Shown piece by piece: positions 41,301 to 51,286 of a stretch of 64,000 bases of DNA. A program made the translations under genes and the position numbers. Location: the NCBI RefSeq assembly GCF_000418555.1, contig NZ_ATKM01000011.1:310001-374000 (forward strand), given 5' to 3'. This stretch comes from Pseudomonas sp. P818 (GTDB lineage: Bacteria; Pseudomonadota; Gammaproteobacteria; Pseudomonadales; Pseudomonadaceae). The notes beneath the pieces were generated by a model. It had not been told where the DNA came from, ran no database searches, and saw only the letters and a list, made by a program, of their open reading frames with translations. Within the stretch, counting starts at the first letter, position 1. Each line of letters opens with the position of its first letter.

Positions 41301-42902
41301 TTAGTGGAACTGGTTCATGGTGTTGTCTTTACCGCTAGCTTTCAGAGCAGCTTCGCCAGCGAAGTACTCCTTGTGGTTGTCGCCGATGTCGGAGCCAGCC
41401 ATGTTCTGGTGCTTGACGCAGGCGATGCCCTGACGGATTTCCTGACGCTGCACGCCCTTGACGTAGGCCAGCATGCCCTGGTCGGCGAAGTAGCCCTTGG
41501 CCAGGTTGTCGGTGGACAGGGCCGCGGTGTGGTAGGTCGGCAGGGTGATCAGGTGGTGGAAGATGCCGGCGTGGGCCGAACCGTCGCGCTGGAAGGTGCG
41601 AATCTTCTCGTCAGCCAGCTTGGCCAGTTCGGTCTCGTCGTACTCCACGCTCATCAGCTTGGCGCGATCGTAGGCGGACACGTCCTTGCCTTCGGCAACC
41701 ATGGCGTCGAACACCTGCTGACGGAAGTTCAGGGTCCAGTTGAAGGACGGGCTGTTGTTGTAGACCAGCTTGGCGTTCGGGATGACTTCGCGGATGCGGT
41801 CAACCATGCCCTTGATCTGGCCAACGTGCGGCTTCTCGGTCTCGATCCACAGCAGGTCGGCGCCGTTCTGCAGGCTGGTGATGCAGTCCAGTACGCAGCG
41901 GTCTTCGCCAGTGCCTTTGCGGAACTGGAACAGGTTGGACGGCAGGCGCTTCGGACGCAGCAGTTTGCCTTCGCGCTTGATCACGACGTCGCCGTTGCCC
42001 AGTTCGGCTTCGGAGATTTCTTCGCAATCGAGGAAGCTATTGTACAGGTCGCCCAGGTCGCCCGGCTTGTTGGTGACGGCGATCTGCTTGGTCAGGCCGG
42101 CGCCCAGGGAGTCGGTACGTGCGACGATCACGCCGTTGTCGATGCCCAGTTCGAGGAAGGCGTAACGAACGGCAGCGATCTTGGCGAGGAAGTCGGCGTG
42201 CGGAACGGTCACTTTACCGTCCTGGTGGCCGCACTGCTTCTCGTCGGAAACCTGGTTCTCGATCTGGATGCAGCAGGCACCGGCTTCGATCATGCGCTTG
42301 GCCAGCAGGTAGGTGGCTTCCGGGTTACCGAAGCCGGCATCGATGTCGGCGATGATCGGGACGATGTGGGTCTCGAAGTTGTCGATCTGGTTCTGGATCT
42401 CGGCAGCCTTGGCCTGGTCGCCGGCTTCACGAGCGGCATCCAGCGCGGTGAACAGCAGGTCCAGCTCGCGGCTGTCGGCCTGACGCAGGAAGGTGTACAG
42501 CTCTTCGATCAGGTCGGAAACGGCAGTCTTTTCATGCATCGACTGGTCCGGCAGCGGGCCGAAGTCGGAGCGCAGGGCGGCAACCATCCAGCCGGACAGG
42601 TACAGGTACTTCTTGTTGGTGGTCTTCAGGTGCTTCTTGATCGAGATCAGCTTCTGCTGACCGATGAAGCCGTGCCAGCAGCCCAGGGACTGGGTGTAGA
42701 GGGAGGAGTCGGCGTCGTACTCTTCCATGTCCTTGCGCATGATGTCAGCAGTGTACTGAGCGATTTCCAGACCGGTCTTGAAGCGGTTCTGAGCGCGCAT
42801 ACGGGCGACGGACTCGGGGTTGATAGCGCTCCAGCTGCTGCCGAACTTCTCTTTCAGAGCGGCTACAGCCTTGATGTCGTTTTGATATGCGGACATGGTC
42901 AA
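41301..42902 (-). CDS. aceA: Isocitrate lyase
   Basis: A 533-residue enzyme that splits isocitrate to succinate and glyoxylate, the first step of the glyoxylate shunt. It is the longer class found in pseudomonads. The catalytic loop reads KQCGHQDGK, with the active-site cysteine at Cys224, a variant of the classic KKCGH. Metal and substrate residues lie in PIIADIDAGFGNPEATY and the NNSPSFNW segment. Transcription appears to start about 360 nt upstream from a promoter next to an inverted repeat. It competes for isocitrate with the two dehydrogenases at 51.4-55.3 kb. Confidence 0.96.
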   Translation of the reverse strand: MTMSAYQNDIKAVAALKEKFGSSWSAINPESVARMRAQNRFKTGLEIAQYTADIMRKDMEEYDADSSLYTQSLGCWHGFIGQQKLISIKKHLKTTNKKYLYLSGWMVAALRSDFGPLPDQSMHEKTAVSDLIEELYTFLRQADSRELDLLFTALDAAREAGDQAKAAEIQNQIDNFETHIVPIIADIDAGFGNPEATYLLAKRMIEAGACCIQIENQVSDEKQCGHQDGKVTVPHADFLAKIAAVRYAFLELGIDNGVIVARTDSLGAGLTKQIAVTNKPGDLGDLYNSFLDCEEISEAELGNGDVVIKREGKLLRPKRLPSNLFQFRKGTGEDRCVLDCITSLQNGADLLWIETEKPHVGQIKGMVDRIREVIPNAKLVYNNSPSFNWTLNFRQQVFDAMVAEGKDVSAYDRAKLMSVEYDETELAKLADEKIRTFQRDGSAHAGIFHHLITLPTYHTAALSTDNLAKGYFADQGMLAYVKGVQRQEIRQGIACVKHQNMAGSDIGDNHKEYFAGEAALKASGKDNTMNQFH

Positions 42903-43292
42903 TCCTTCAAAAAATGTGTTGGTTGAGCACCGACTACCCTCGCAATGCGTGCACGGATGCAGTGGCTGCGGGAGGCTTCCGCATGACGGCGAGAAAACGG
43001 CTGGGGCGAGGATTGACCGCGAGGAGGGGGGATGTGGCGAACAGCTCGATTAACGTCGCCTGGGCCGGTCGGCTCGTGGAAACCTTGGGCACCTGCTGCA
43101 TCTTTCGATCTGTCTGACGCTAAACGCTTCCCCGTCCCTCAGGACAACTTCGTTCCAGTCGCAACCTCGTCGTACGGCCTTGTGGGCTGTTGGGACACGG
43201 ACCGTTACGAAGTACTTCGTGAACGATCTGGAGATCCTTTTCAGGACCCCTGGCTAGCGGGAGCGAGGCCATCATGCCTCTGGGAAAATGCT
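42903..43292 (-). other. Long aceA leader
   Basis: This stretch between the aceA start and its predicted -35 box has no convincing ORF or recognisable riboswitch. It carries the -10 candidate CATGAT (43271-43276). If the promoter call is right the aceA transcript has an untranslated leader of about 360 nt. Confidence 0.45.
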
Positions 43293-43299
43293 TCGTCAA
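43271..43299 (-). promoter_or_regulatory. Predicted aceA promoter
   Basis: On the minus strand TTGACG (43294-43299) and CATGAT (43271-43276) are 17 bp apart. It is the best sigma-70 match in the 555-bp gap and lies directly beside the operator-like repeat at 43306-43331. Confidence 0.45.
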
Positions 43300-43305
43300 A
43301 CGTTT

Positions 43306-43331
43306 TGTAGTGGTTTTTTCAAACTACTACA
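43306..43331. promoter_or_regulatory. TGTAGT-N14-ACTACA inverted repeat upstream of aceA (RccR-like operator)
   Basis: TGTAGT at 43306-43311 and ACTACA at 43326-43331 are exact inverted half-sites around an AT-rich spacer. A second inverted pair, TCGTCAAA (43293-43300) and TTTGACGA (43338-43345), encloses it. From memory, the KDPG-responsive regulator RccR of pseudomonads uses TGTAGT/ACTACA half-sites and controls aceA; I could not check this. Confidence 0.55.
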
Positions 43332-43457
43332 TATTCATTTGACGACCGGCTGGTCATGCCTGGAAGCCCATGAGGCGGGCGTCTCAGGGCTTTCGGGAGT
43401 GGCGCGACTTGTCCATGCTACTTACGGCTCGTGAGTATTCGACTTTGGTCGTGGGCC

Positions 43458-44267
43458 TCAGTCGAGGGCCTCGACCTTCAGGCGCAGCGACATGTCTTCA
43501 CGGCCCTGAGTGGTGTGTCTGCGCAGCACATCGCGGCCGCTGGAACTGGTTTCCTCGCTGACGCCGCCGAGTGTGATCCATTCACCCAGACGCCCGCTGA
43601 CGCGCGTGTCGGTGCTCTGCACATCGACCACCCCGGGGCGGTGGTCATTCATGCGGTCACGCTGGCTGCTGATGGAAACATGCACCAACTCGCCAGTGAG
43701 GCTGGCCGTCACGTAGAAGCCGCGAGTCACATCGCGGTACTGGGTGTCCTGGTAAACCTGGCCGTAAGGGCCGGTACTGGTGGTGGTCAGCGGTACACTC
43801 TGGCCCACCTGGATCAGCGCCGGGTAGCCTTCGGTAGCCTGTACCTGCTGGGTGCCGCCGCCACGGCTGTCAGTGCTGCGACGAATGATGTGTACCTGGT
43901 CGCGGCCGTTCACTTCGCCACGGCCGACCTGCACTTCGGCATTACCGGCGCTGAGGGTGCCGTCGACGCGATAGCCGCGGTCGTTCTGATAATTGCTGTC
44001 GGCACTTTCCACTGTGATCAGCAGGCGGCGCGGACGGGTGTCGAGTTGCTGCAGGAGCACGCGAACTTCGCCGATCTTGGCGGGTGAGGCATTGACGATC
44101 AGTTGGTTGCCGTAGGCGCTGACCTTGCCCTCGCTACCGAGCATCGACTGCACAACACCCATCACTTCATCAGCGGTGCGGTAGTTCAGCGGTATTACCT
44201 CGGTAGCGGCCTGCAGCGGCAGGCAAAGGCCGAGAAGCAGGGCGGCGAACAGGGTGCGCAGGGTCAT
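43458..44267 (-). CDS. Secretin N-domain protein without a channel domain
   Basis: A 269-residue periplasmic protein. A signal peptide (about 1-20, ending LQA) is followed by a secretin N-domain of the NolW type at about 21-90 (VIPLNYRTADEVMGVVQSML, then NQLIVNASPAKIGEVRVLLQQLDTRP split across the next helix). A beta-rich region to 269 resembles part of a secretin C-terminal domain (VGQSVPL, LGEWITLGGV) but is too short for a full channel. No type II or III secretion genes are nearby. It is last in the operon after the gene at 44264, overlapping it by 4 bp. Function unknown. Confidence 0.7.
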   Translation of the reverse strand: MTLRTLFAALLLGLCLPLQAATEVIPLNYRTADEVMGVVQSMLGSEGKVSAYGNQLIVNASPAKIGEVRVLLQQLDTRPRRLLITVESADSNYQNDRGYRVDGTLSAGNAEVQVGRGEVNGRDQVHIIRRSTDSRGGGTQQVQATEGYPALIQVGQSVPLTTTSTGPYGQVYQDTQYRDVTRGFYVTASLTGELVHVSISSQRDRMNDHRPGVVDVQSTDTRVSGRLGEWITLGGVSEETSSSGRDVLRRHTTQGREDMSLRLKVEALD

Positions 44268-44905
44268 AGCAGAAAGCTCCGCAGATCGGGGTCGGTGATG
44301 CTGGTGTCCCAGGCCTGGTCGAACTGGGCCTGGCGCTGACGAACGCGCGCCGGGTCGTTGTAAAGGGTGTAGCCGGACTGCTGGTCGAGTTCCGGTCGCA
44401 GGAACAGCCCTCTGTCGTCCGCGATCAGGAAGGCCAGGTCATCACTGGCGTAATCCGGGTTGAGTTTGCGGATGTGCAGATTCGACGACAAGCGGCGAGA
44501 CAGGCTGAGTAGCCGATGACCTTCCTTCACGGCTCGGGTCGGGTCGCGCAACAGGATGCGCAGGCGCGCCCGCGGGCTGCTCAGCAGGAAGCGGGTGCAG
44601 GCCTGCTGCACGCTGCTGTGGTGATAGAGCCAGGGCTCCAGGTCGTCGCTGTACAGGCACAGGCTGCGTTGGGCTTGCTGGATCAATGCCAGAACGTGAG
44701 CACGCGCCTCCTGCGGCTGGCTGAAACGCTCCAGGTCCTGGTGCTGGCCAAGGATGAACGGAGCGGGTTCCCATTGCGCAGCATCCGCGATGACGGGGTC
44801 GGGGTTATGCACGGCAAAACGCCCCGGCGACTCGAATTCGATGGCAGCCAGCTCGATGGATTCTGGCGTATCGATCGGTTCGACCGGGGCGTCTTTTTCG
44901 TTCAT
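44264..44905 (-). CDS. Conserved protein of unknown function
   Basis: A 213-residue soluble protein, with no signal peptide or membrane segment. The acidic N-terminal 50 residues are followed by a compact alpha/beta part containing AQRSLCLYSDDLEPWLYHHS, a short arginine-rich stretch (RARLRILLRDPTRAV) and FLIADDRGLFLRPELDQQSG. The pattern suggests a phospholipase-D-like fold, but the HKD catalytic motif is absent, so enzymatic activity is doubtful. It lies 8 bp after the GNAT gene and overlaps the secretin-like gene. Confidence 0.65.
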   Translation of the reverse strand: MNEKDAPVEPIDTPESIELAAIEFESPGRFAVHNPDPVIADAAQWEPAPFILGQHQDLERFSQPQEARAHVLALIQQAQRSLCLYSDDLEPWLYHHSSVQQACTRFLLSSPRARLRILLRDPTRAVKEGHRLLSLSRRLSSNLHIRKLNPDYASDDLAFLIADDRGLFLRPELDQQSGYTLYNDPARVRQRQAQFDQAWDTSITDPDLRSFLL

Positions 44906-44913
44906 TTCGGTCT

Positions 44914-45339
44914 CTACTGGCTGGTGCGCACCATATCCACGTGCGGTATGCCGGCGTCGAGGTACTCGTCGCTGACAATCCTGAAGCCTAGCCTTTCATA
45001 GAACGGCGTGGCGTGCACCTGAGCGGTGAGCATTTGCTGATGCAGGCCGCGTTTTTCCGCTTCGGCGATCACCGCCTGCATCAGCTTTTCGCCAACCTTG
45101 AGGCCGCGCCAGTCCTTGAGCACCGAGACACGGCCGATATGGCCGTCCGGCAACAGGCGCGCAGTACCCACCGGGTAATCACCTTCCTCTGCAAGAAAGT
45201 GCACGGCCTCGGTATCTTCGGCGTCCCACTCCAGTTCCGGCGGCACCGATTGCTCGGCGACGAATACGCTGTCGCGGATACGACGAAGCTCGGCATTGTC
45301 CCTATGCCAGTCCGCGACTCGGACGGAGATCTCACTCAT
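44914..45339 (-). CDS. GNAT-family N-acetyltransferase
   Basis: A 141-residue small acetyltransferase. FVAEQSVPPELEWD lies near the N-terminus, the core GTARLLPDGHIGRVSVLKDW is followed by the acetyl-CoA loop RGLKVGEKLMQAVI, and it ends with ATPFYERLGFRIVSDEYLDAG. The EFxDAGIPH-like ending is typical of the ElaA/YjdJ branch. ATG at 45339 overlaps the end of roxA by 8 bp; the longer frame to 45444 lies inside roxA. Substrate unknown. Confidence 0.82.
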   Translation of the reverse strand: MSEISVRVADWHRDNAELRRIRDSVFVAEQSVPPELEWDAEDTEAVHFLAEEGDYPVGTARLLPDGHIGRVSVLKDWRGLKVGEKLMQAVIAEAEKRGLHQQMLTAQVHATPFYERLGFRIVSDEYLDAGIPHVDMVRTSQ

Positions 45340-46498
45340 CGGCAAATCCCAGGCTGCCCTGTTTGACCAGTTCCCACAGCAGGGTACGCCCCTCGTCATC
45401 GGCCAGCCAGACGCCGAGGTTTTCCACATGTAACGCGTCAGCACTGCAGATCAGTTTCAGCAGCTCGCGCATGCTGGTCGAAACCAGGCGGCTCTGGCCG
45501 CTGGCGAACAGCACCAGATCTTCACCGACTTCCGACCAGGCCATGCGTGCGCTGGGGTTGCGGATGAGGATCGCGCCATCTTCCAGGGCGCCGAGGAAAT
45601 CTTCCTCCTCGATCTCTATGCCGGCGACCAGCTCCGGGTACTTGGGCTCGGTCATGAACTGGCCGAACCAGGTCATCAGCAGGCGCTCGTCGCTCATGTG
45701 TTCGTTGAGCAGAGCCTTGAGGCGCTCCAGGGCGTCGCGCTGGATCTGGTTGGGATCCTCGCTCGGTTGAATGTCGGCATCGCTGTAACGCTCTTCGTCG
45801 GGCAGGAACTGGCCGAGGAAATCGGTGAAATGGGTCAGCACTTCGGCAGCGCTCGGTGCGCGGAAGCCCACGGAATAAGTCATGCAATCATCCTCGGCAA
45901 TGCCGTTGTGGGCCAGGCGCGGCGGCAGATAGAGCATGTCGCCGGGCTCCAGTACCCACTCATCAGTTGGTTCGAATTCGGCCAGGATCTTCAGATCGGC
46001 GTGGGGGAGCAGCGGGCTGTCGGAATCGCACATCTGGCCGATCTGCCAGCGGCGATGACCGTGAGCCTGCAGCAGGAATACGTCGTAGTTGTCGAAATGC
46101 GGGCCGACGCCGCCGCCGGGCGCGGCGAAGCTGATCATCAGATCGTCGATGCGCCACTTGGGCAGGAACTTGAAGTCCTCCAGCAGCTCGGCCACTTCCG
46201 GGGCGAACTGATCGACGGCCTGGACCAGCAGGGTCCAGTCGCGCTCGGGCAGATCCTGGAAGCTGTCTTCGTTGAACGGGCCACGCTGCAGTTCCCAGGG
46301 GCGCTCGCCATGCTCGATCACCAGGCGCGACTCGACTTCCTCTTCCAGCGCCAGGCCGGCCAGTTCGTCCGGGCTGATCGGGCTTTCGAAGTCGGGAATG
46401 GCCTGGCGTACCAGCAGCGGTTTCTTCTGCCAGTAGTCGCGCAGGAATTCACGGGCTGTGAGGCCACCCAGCAATTGCAGCGGAGTATCAGGATTCAT
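45332..46498 (-). CDS. roxA: Ribosomal protein L16 arginine hydroxylase (RoxA/YcfD-like)
   Basis: A 388-residue JmjC/cupin 2-oxoglutarate oxygenase. Characterised relatives hydroxylate an arginine of ribosomal protein L16. The iron-binding set is His134 and Asp136 (GPHFDNYD) and His197 (PRLAHNGIA). A dimerisation and winged-helix part follows the cupin domain, as in E. coli YcfD. It begins MNPDTPLQLLGGLTAREFL. It is first in a four-gene operon with the GNAT, unknown and secretin-like genes, and is separated from purB by a terminator. Confidence 0.9.
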   Translation of the reverse strand: MNPDTPLQLLGGLTAREFLRDYWQKKPLLVRQAIPDFESPISPDELAGLALEEEVESRLVIEHGERPWELQRGPFNEDSFQDLPERDWTLLVQAVDQFAPEVAELLEDFKFLPKWRIDDLMISFAAPGGGVGPHFDNYDVFLLQAHGHRRWQIGQMCDSDSPLLPHADLKILAEFEPTDEWVLEPGDMLYLPPRLAHNGIAEDDCMTYSVGFRAPSAAEVLTHFTDFLGQFLPDEERYSDADIQPSEDPNQIQRDALERLKALLNEHMSDERLLMTWFGQFMTEPKYPELVAGIEIEEEDFLGALEDGAILIRNPSARMAWSEVGEDLVLFASGQSRLVSTSMRELLKLICSADALHVENLGVWLADDEGRTLLWELVKQGSLGFADE

Positions 46499-46532
46499 CA
46501 GTAAGCCCTTGAAATGAATAAAAACCTTAAAA

Positions 46533-46558
46533 CAAAAACGCCCGGCTCAGCCGGGCGT
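46533..46558 (-). terminator. Terminator of purB
   Basis: On the minus strand a 9-bp GC-rich stem (ACGCCCGGC / GCCGGGCGT) with a TGA loop is followed by a T-rich tract, about 20 bp after the purB stop and before roxA. Confidence 0.88.
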
Positions 46559-46576
46559 CCTCGAGGCTGGTGTCGC

Positions 46577-48067
<1,491 letters not shown>

Positions 48068-48095
48068 TCATACATGAAAACCAGCGCTTGGCCGC

Positions 48096-48959
48096 CTATG
48101 CCCTGCGTCTTGCCACCGATAACAGACTGGCGGCAAAGATCAGCGCCGCGCCGAGCAGTGACAATGTGTCTGGCGTCTCGCCCCAGAGCAGCCAGGCGAT
48201 GATGCCGGCGAAGACGATGGCCAGGTAGGCGACCGGGCCGATCAGCCCGGGCGGCGCCAGGCCATAGGCGCGCGACATGATCACCTGGCTGGCGGTGGCC
48301 AGCAGGCCGATGCCCAGCAGCCAGCTCAGTTGCGTGGCATCGAGCGGTTGCCAGCTCCAGGTCAGCGGGATGGCGGAAAACAGCGCGCTGAACAGCGAGA
48401 AATAGAAGACGATGCGCGTTGCCGGCTCGCTGTCGCTCATCTCGCGGATGGAAACGAAGGCGAAGGCGGCCAGCAGGCTGGCCGCCAGACCGACCAGGGC
48501 GGCACCTTCGAACAGTGCGGCGCTGGGTTTGGCCACCAGCAGCACCCCGCACAGGCCGATCAGGCTGCTGACCAGCATGCGGCGGGTCAGCGGCTCCTTG
48601 AGCCAGACATGCGCGATCAGCGGGGTGAACACCGGCGCCGAGTAGGTGAACAGCATGGCGTCGGCCAGGGGCAGATGGGCGATGGCGTAGAAGAAGCAGT
48701 ACATCGCCGCCAGGCCGTAGGTCGTGCGCCACAGGTGGGACTTCAGGCGGGTCGTGCGCAACGGGCGGACGCCGCGAACCAGCAGCAGCGGCAGAAAGAA
48801 CAGCACGCCGACCAGGTTGCGGAAGAACACTACCGACTCGTTGTTGACGCTGACGGAAATCTCGCGGATGCCGACTCCGGTGAAGGCGAACAGCAGCGCC
48901 GAGAGCGCCAGCAGCAGGGCACCCTGAAGGGGTTTGACGCTGCGGCTGGCGGGCTCCAT
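48096..48959 (-). CDS. EamA/DMT-superfamily transporter
   Basis: A 287-residue inner-membrane protein with ten predicted helices in two EamA repeats (about 10-140 and 150-285). Motifs include the RNLVGVLFFLPLLL first-repeat segment and the ASQVIMSRAYGLAPPGLIGP second-repeat loop. The substrate of this drug/metabolite exporter family cannot be read from the sequence. ATG at 48959 (MEPASRSVKPL) lies 2 bp after the hflD stop, so it is probably cotranscribed with hflD; the frame open to 49049 lies within hflD. Confidence 0.85.
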   Translation of the reverse strand: MEPASRSVKPLQGALLLALSALLFAFTGVGIREISVSVNNESVVFFRNLVGVLFFLPLLLVRGVRPLRTTRLKSHLWRTTYGLAAMYCFFYAIAHLPLADAMLFTYSAPVFTPLIAHVWLKEPLTRRMLVSSLIGLCGVLLVAKPSAALFEGAALVGLAASLLAAFAFVSIREMSDSEPATRIVFYFSLFSALFSAIPLTWSWQPLDATQLSWLLGIGLLATASQVIMSRAYGLAPPGLIGPVAYLAIVFAGIIAWLLWGETPDTLSLLGAALIFAASLLSVARRRA

Positions 48960-48961
48960 GG

Positions 48962-49582
48962 TCAGTTTCGCGTCATGTCGTAGAGCGCTTTGAGCAGCTT
49001 GCCGCGGCTGAATACCAGCTGCCAGCGGTGGCCGCCGAGCTGACGCCACAGGCGCGCCGAGCGAATGCCGGCGAGCAGTAGGGCGCGAATTTTCGCGGCG
49101 TTGTTCGGCTGTTGCAGGAAACGCATGTCGCCGTGCACCTGGATACGCTGGCGGAAGGTGCTGATGGTGTCCTGATACAGGCCGCCGCAGGCAGCGATGA
49201 CGTTGTCATGAACCAGGCCGAAATGCTCGACCTGTTGCTGGATCTGGTCCAGGCGGCTGCCCATGATCTGCAGCATGTCGCTGCGCTTGTCCAGCTGGCG
49301 CTCCAGGCCGATCATCGCCAGCGAATAACGCAACGGCTCGCGCTGCAGGGCGGAGGGGTTGCGCTCCAGCGAGCTGATCAGGGCGCGATAGCCATCACGC
49401 AAGTTGAGGTCGTCGCCGCCGTAGACATCCAGCGTGGTTTGCGGATCGCGCACCAGCAGGCTGCCGAGCATGCAGCTCATCGAGGCTTCGCTGACCTGGC
49501 CGGTGCGGGCGATCTTGTCGGCGAGCACGGCGGCTTCGAATACCGCGCCGAGCGCGACTAGCTGTTCCTGCATCGGAGTCAT
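48962..49582 (-). CDS. hflD: HflD, high-frequency-lysogenization protein homolog
   Basis: A 206-residue helical, peripheral inner-membrane protein. In E. coli HflD influences the lambda lysis-lysogeny decision by binding the CII protein; its normal host role is unclear. Recognisable parts are [15 protein letters not shown] near the N-terminus and [18 protein letters not shown] in the middle, with a basic C-terminus. The start overlaps the mnmA stop (ATGA). The mnmA-hflD-purB neighbourhood supports the name. Confidence 0.92.
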   Translation of the reverse strand: MTPMQEQLVALGAVFEAAVLADKIARTGQVSEASMSCMLGSLLVRDPQTTLDVYGGDDLNLRDGYRALISSLERNPSALQREPLRYSLAMIGLERQLDKRSDMLQIMGSRLDQIQQQVEHFGLVHDNVIAACGGLYQDTISTFRQRIQVHGDMRFLQQPNNAAKIRALLLAGIRSARLWRQLGGHRWQLVFSRGKLLKALYDMTRN

Positions 49583-50691
49583 CGGGCGTCCTCGTACCAG
49601 GCTTCGGCGGTTTCGATTACGCCGCCGCCGAGGCACACCTCGCCGTCGTAGAACACCACGGACTGCCCTGGGGTAACGGCGCGCTGCGGCTCGTCGAACA
49701 CGGCGCGATAACCGTTCTCGGTCTTCTCCAGGGTGCAGGCCTGGTCGCTCTGGCGGTAGCGCACCTTGGCCGTGAGGCGGCGTGGGGCGCTCAGGTCCAC
49801 CGGGTTGACCCAGTAGATGTCCGAGGCGAGCAGGGCGCGGGAGAACAGCCAGGGGTGTTCGTTGCCCTGACCGACGATCAGCACGTTGCGCGTCAGGTCC
49901 TTGCGCAGCACGTACCAGGGATCGTCGCTGGCGTCCTTGAGACCGCCGATGCCGAGGCCCTGGCGCTGGCCGATGGTGTGGTACATCAGACCGTGATGAC
50001 GGCCGATGACCTGACCTTCGGTGGTTTCGATATCACCCGGCTGCGCCGGCAGGTACTGCTTGAGGAAGTCGCTGAAGCGGCGTTCGCCAATGAAGCAGAT
50101 GCCGGTGGAGTCCTTCTTCTTCGCCGTGGCCAGCTCGTACTTTTCGGCAATGGCGCGTACCTGCGGTTTTTCCAGCTCGCCGACCGGGAACAGGGTCTTG
50201 GCGATCTGCTCGCCGCCGACGGCGTGCAGGAAGTAGCTCTGATCCTTGTTCGGGTCCAGGCCCTTGAGCAGTTCGGTGCGGCCGTCGATATCGCGACGGC
50301 GCACGTAGTGGCCGGTGGCGATCAGGTCGGCACCGAGCGACAGGGCGTAGTCGAGGAAGGCTTTGAACTTGATCTCGCGGTTGCACAGGATGTCCGGGTT
50401 CGGCGTGCGTCCGGCCTTGTATTCGGCCAGGAAATGCTCGAACACGTTGTCCCAGTATTCTGCGGCGAAGTTGGCGGTGTGCAGCTTGATGCCGATGCGG
50501 TCGCATACGGCCTGGGCGTCGGCCAGGTCGTCCATGGCGGTGCAGTATTCGGTGCCGTCGTCTTCGTCCCAGTTCTTCATGAACAGGCCTTCGACCTGGT
50601 AACCCTGCTCCATCAGCAGCAGGGCGGAAACGGACGAGTCGACGCCGCCGGACATGCCGACGATCACGCGTTGGGTGCTAGGTGCTTGCAT
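49579..50691 (-). CDS. mnmA: tRNA-specific 2-thiouridylase
   Basis: A 370-residue enzyme that installs the 2-thio group on the wobble uridine of tRNA for Lys, Glu and Gln. The ATP pyrophosphatase P-loop GMSGGVDSS is at about 12-20. Catalytic cysteines lie in [13 protein letters not shown] and in the [12 protein letters not shown] motif. The [12 protein letters not shown] segment is typical. It is coupled to hflD by overlap and preceded by a 118-bp gap with an inverted repeat that separates it from nudJ. Confidence 0.97.
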   Translation of the reverse strand: MQAPSTQRVIVGMSGGVDSSVSALLLMEQGYQVEGLFMKNWDEDDGTEYCTAMDDLADAQAVCDRIGIKLHTANFAAEYWDNVFEHFLAEYKAGRTPNPDILCNREIKFKAFLDYALSLGADLIATGHYVRRRDIDGRTELLKGLDPNKDQSYFLHAVGGEQIAKTLFPVGELEKPQVRAIAEKYELATAKKKDSTGICFIGERRFSDFLKQYLPAQPGDIETTEGQVIGRHHGLMYHTIGQRQGLGIGGLKDASDDPWYVLRKDLTRNVLIVGQGNEHPWLFSRALLASDIYWVNPVDLSAPRRLTAKVRYRQSDQACTLEKTENGYRAVFDEPQRAVTPGQSVVFYDGEVCLGGGVIETAEAWYEDAR

Positions 50692-50747
50692 GGGAATCTG
50701 CGAGTGAAGCCTGAAAAGCTGTCGAGTCTACCAGAAAGGCTGTGCCC

Positions 50748-50807
50748 GTAGCCCGGATGAAATCCGGGAAGAGCACGACAGGCATCCCCGGATTTCATCC
50801 GGGCTAC
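50748..50807. repeat. Perfect 21-bp inverted repeat between nudJ and mnmA
   Basis: GTAGCCCGGATGAAATCCGG plus one G (50748-50768) is repeated exactly inverted at 50787-50807 with an 18-bp loop. Each arm also contains the smaller palindromic core CCGGAT...ATCCGG. It has no T-tract and looks like a dispersed intergenic repeat rather than a terminator. Confidence 0.8.
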
Positions 50808-50809
50808 GC

Positions 50810-51250
50810 TTAGTCACGCACCAGCTCCAGAGAACCTCGGATGCCGGCCAGGTAATCATCCACGCACTGCAGTACCAGCTCGCTGCGCCAGCGCTCGGGT
50901 TGTGCCGCCAGTTCGTCGCGGGTCAGCCAGGTGATGCCGCTGATGTCGGCGTCCAGCTCGCGCTCGGGGTCGTGGCGCACCGGGCGGGCGCTGAAGCACA
51001 CGCGCTGGTAGGTCACGCCGTTGCTCGGCGCGGTGTAGAGATAGATGCCGGTCAGGCCGGTCAGCTCCACGTCCCAGCCGGTTTCCTCGAGCGTTTCGCG
51101 TAGTGCGGCTTCACGCAGCGACTCGTTGGCCTCCAGGTGTCCGGCCGGCTGGTTGAGCACCAGGCGACCAGCCTTGAACTCTTCGACGAAGAGGAAACGG
51201 CCATCATCTTCGATCACCGTGGCCACGGTGATATGGGGTTGCCAGTCCAT
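50810..51250 (-). CDS. nudJ: Nudix hydrolase, NudJ-type phosphatase
   Basis: A 146-residue Nudix enzyme. The Nudix box is complete: Gly37, Glu43, Arg51-Glu52 and Glu55-Glu56, Gly58 (GHLEANESLREAALRETLEE). NudJ of E. coli dephosphorylates thiamine-pyrophosphate precursors and some nucleotides. Its position next to mnmA-hflD matches E. coli nudJ. ATG at 51250 (MDWQPHITVAT) is chosen; upstream codons run into a REP palindrome. Confidence 0.9.
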   Translation of the reverse strand: MDWQPHITVATVIEDDGRFLFVEEFKAGRLVLNQPAGHLEANESLREAALRETLEETGWDVELTGLTGIYLYTAPSNGVTYQRVCFSARPVRHDPERELDADISGITWLTRDELAAQPERWRSELVLQCVDDYLAGIRGSLELVRD

Positions 51251-51286
51251 TTCGGTGCTCCAAAAACGATCAGCGTGCAGGATTCT

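Noticed and set aside
43431..44087. 218-residue plus-strand ORF opposite the secretin-like gene
   Set aside because: Its sequence is a mirror artefact rich in Ala and Val with no domain; the minus-strand gene has a signal peptide and family motif.
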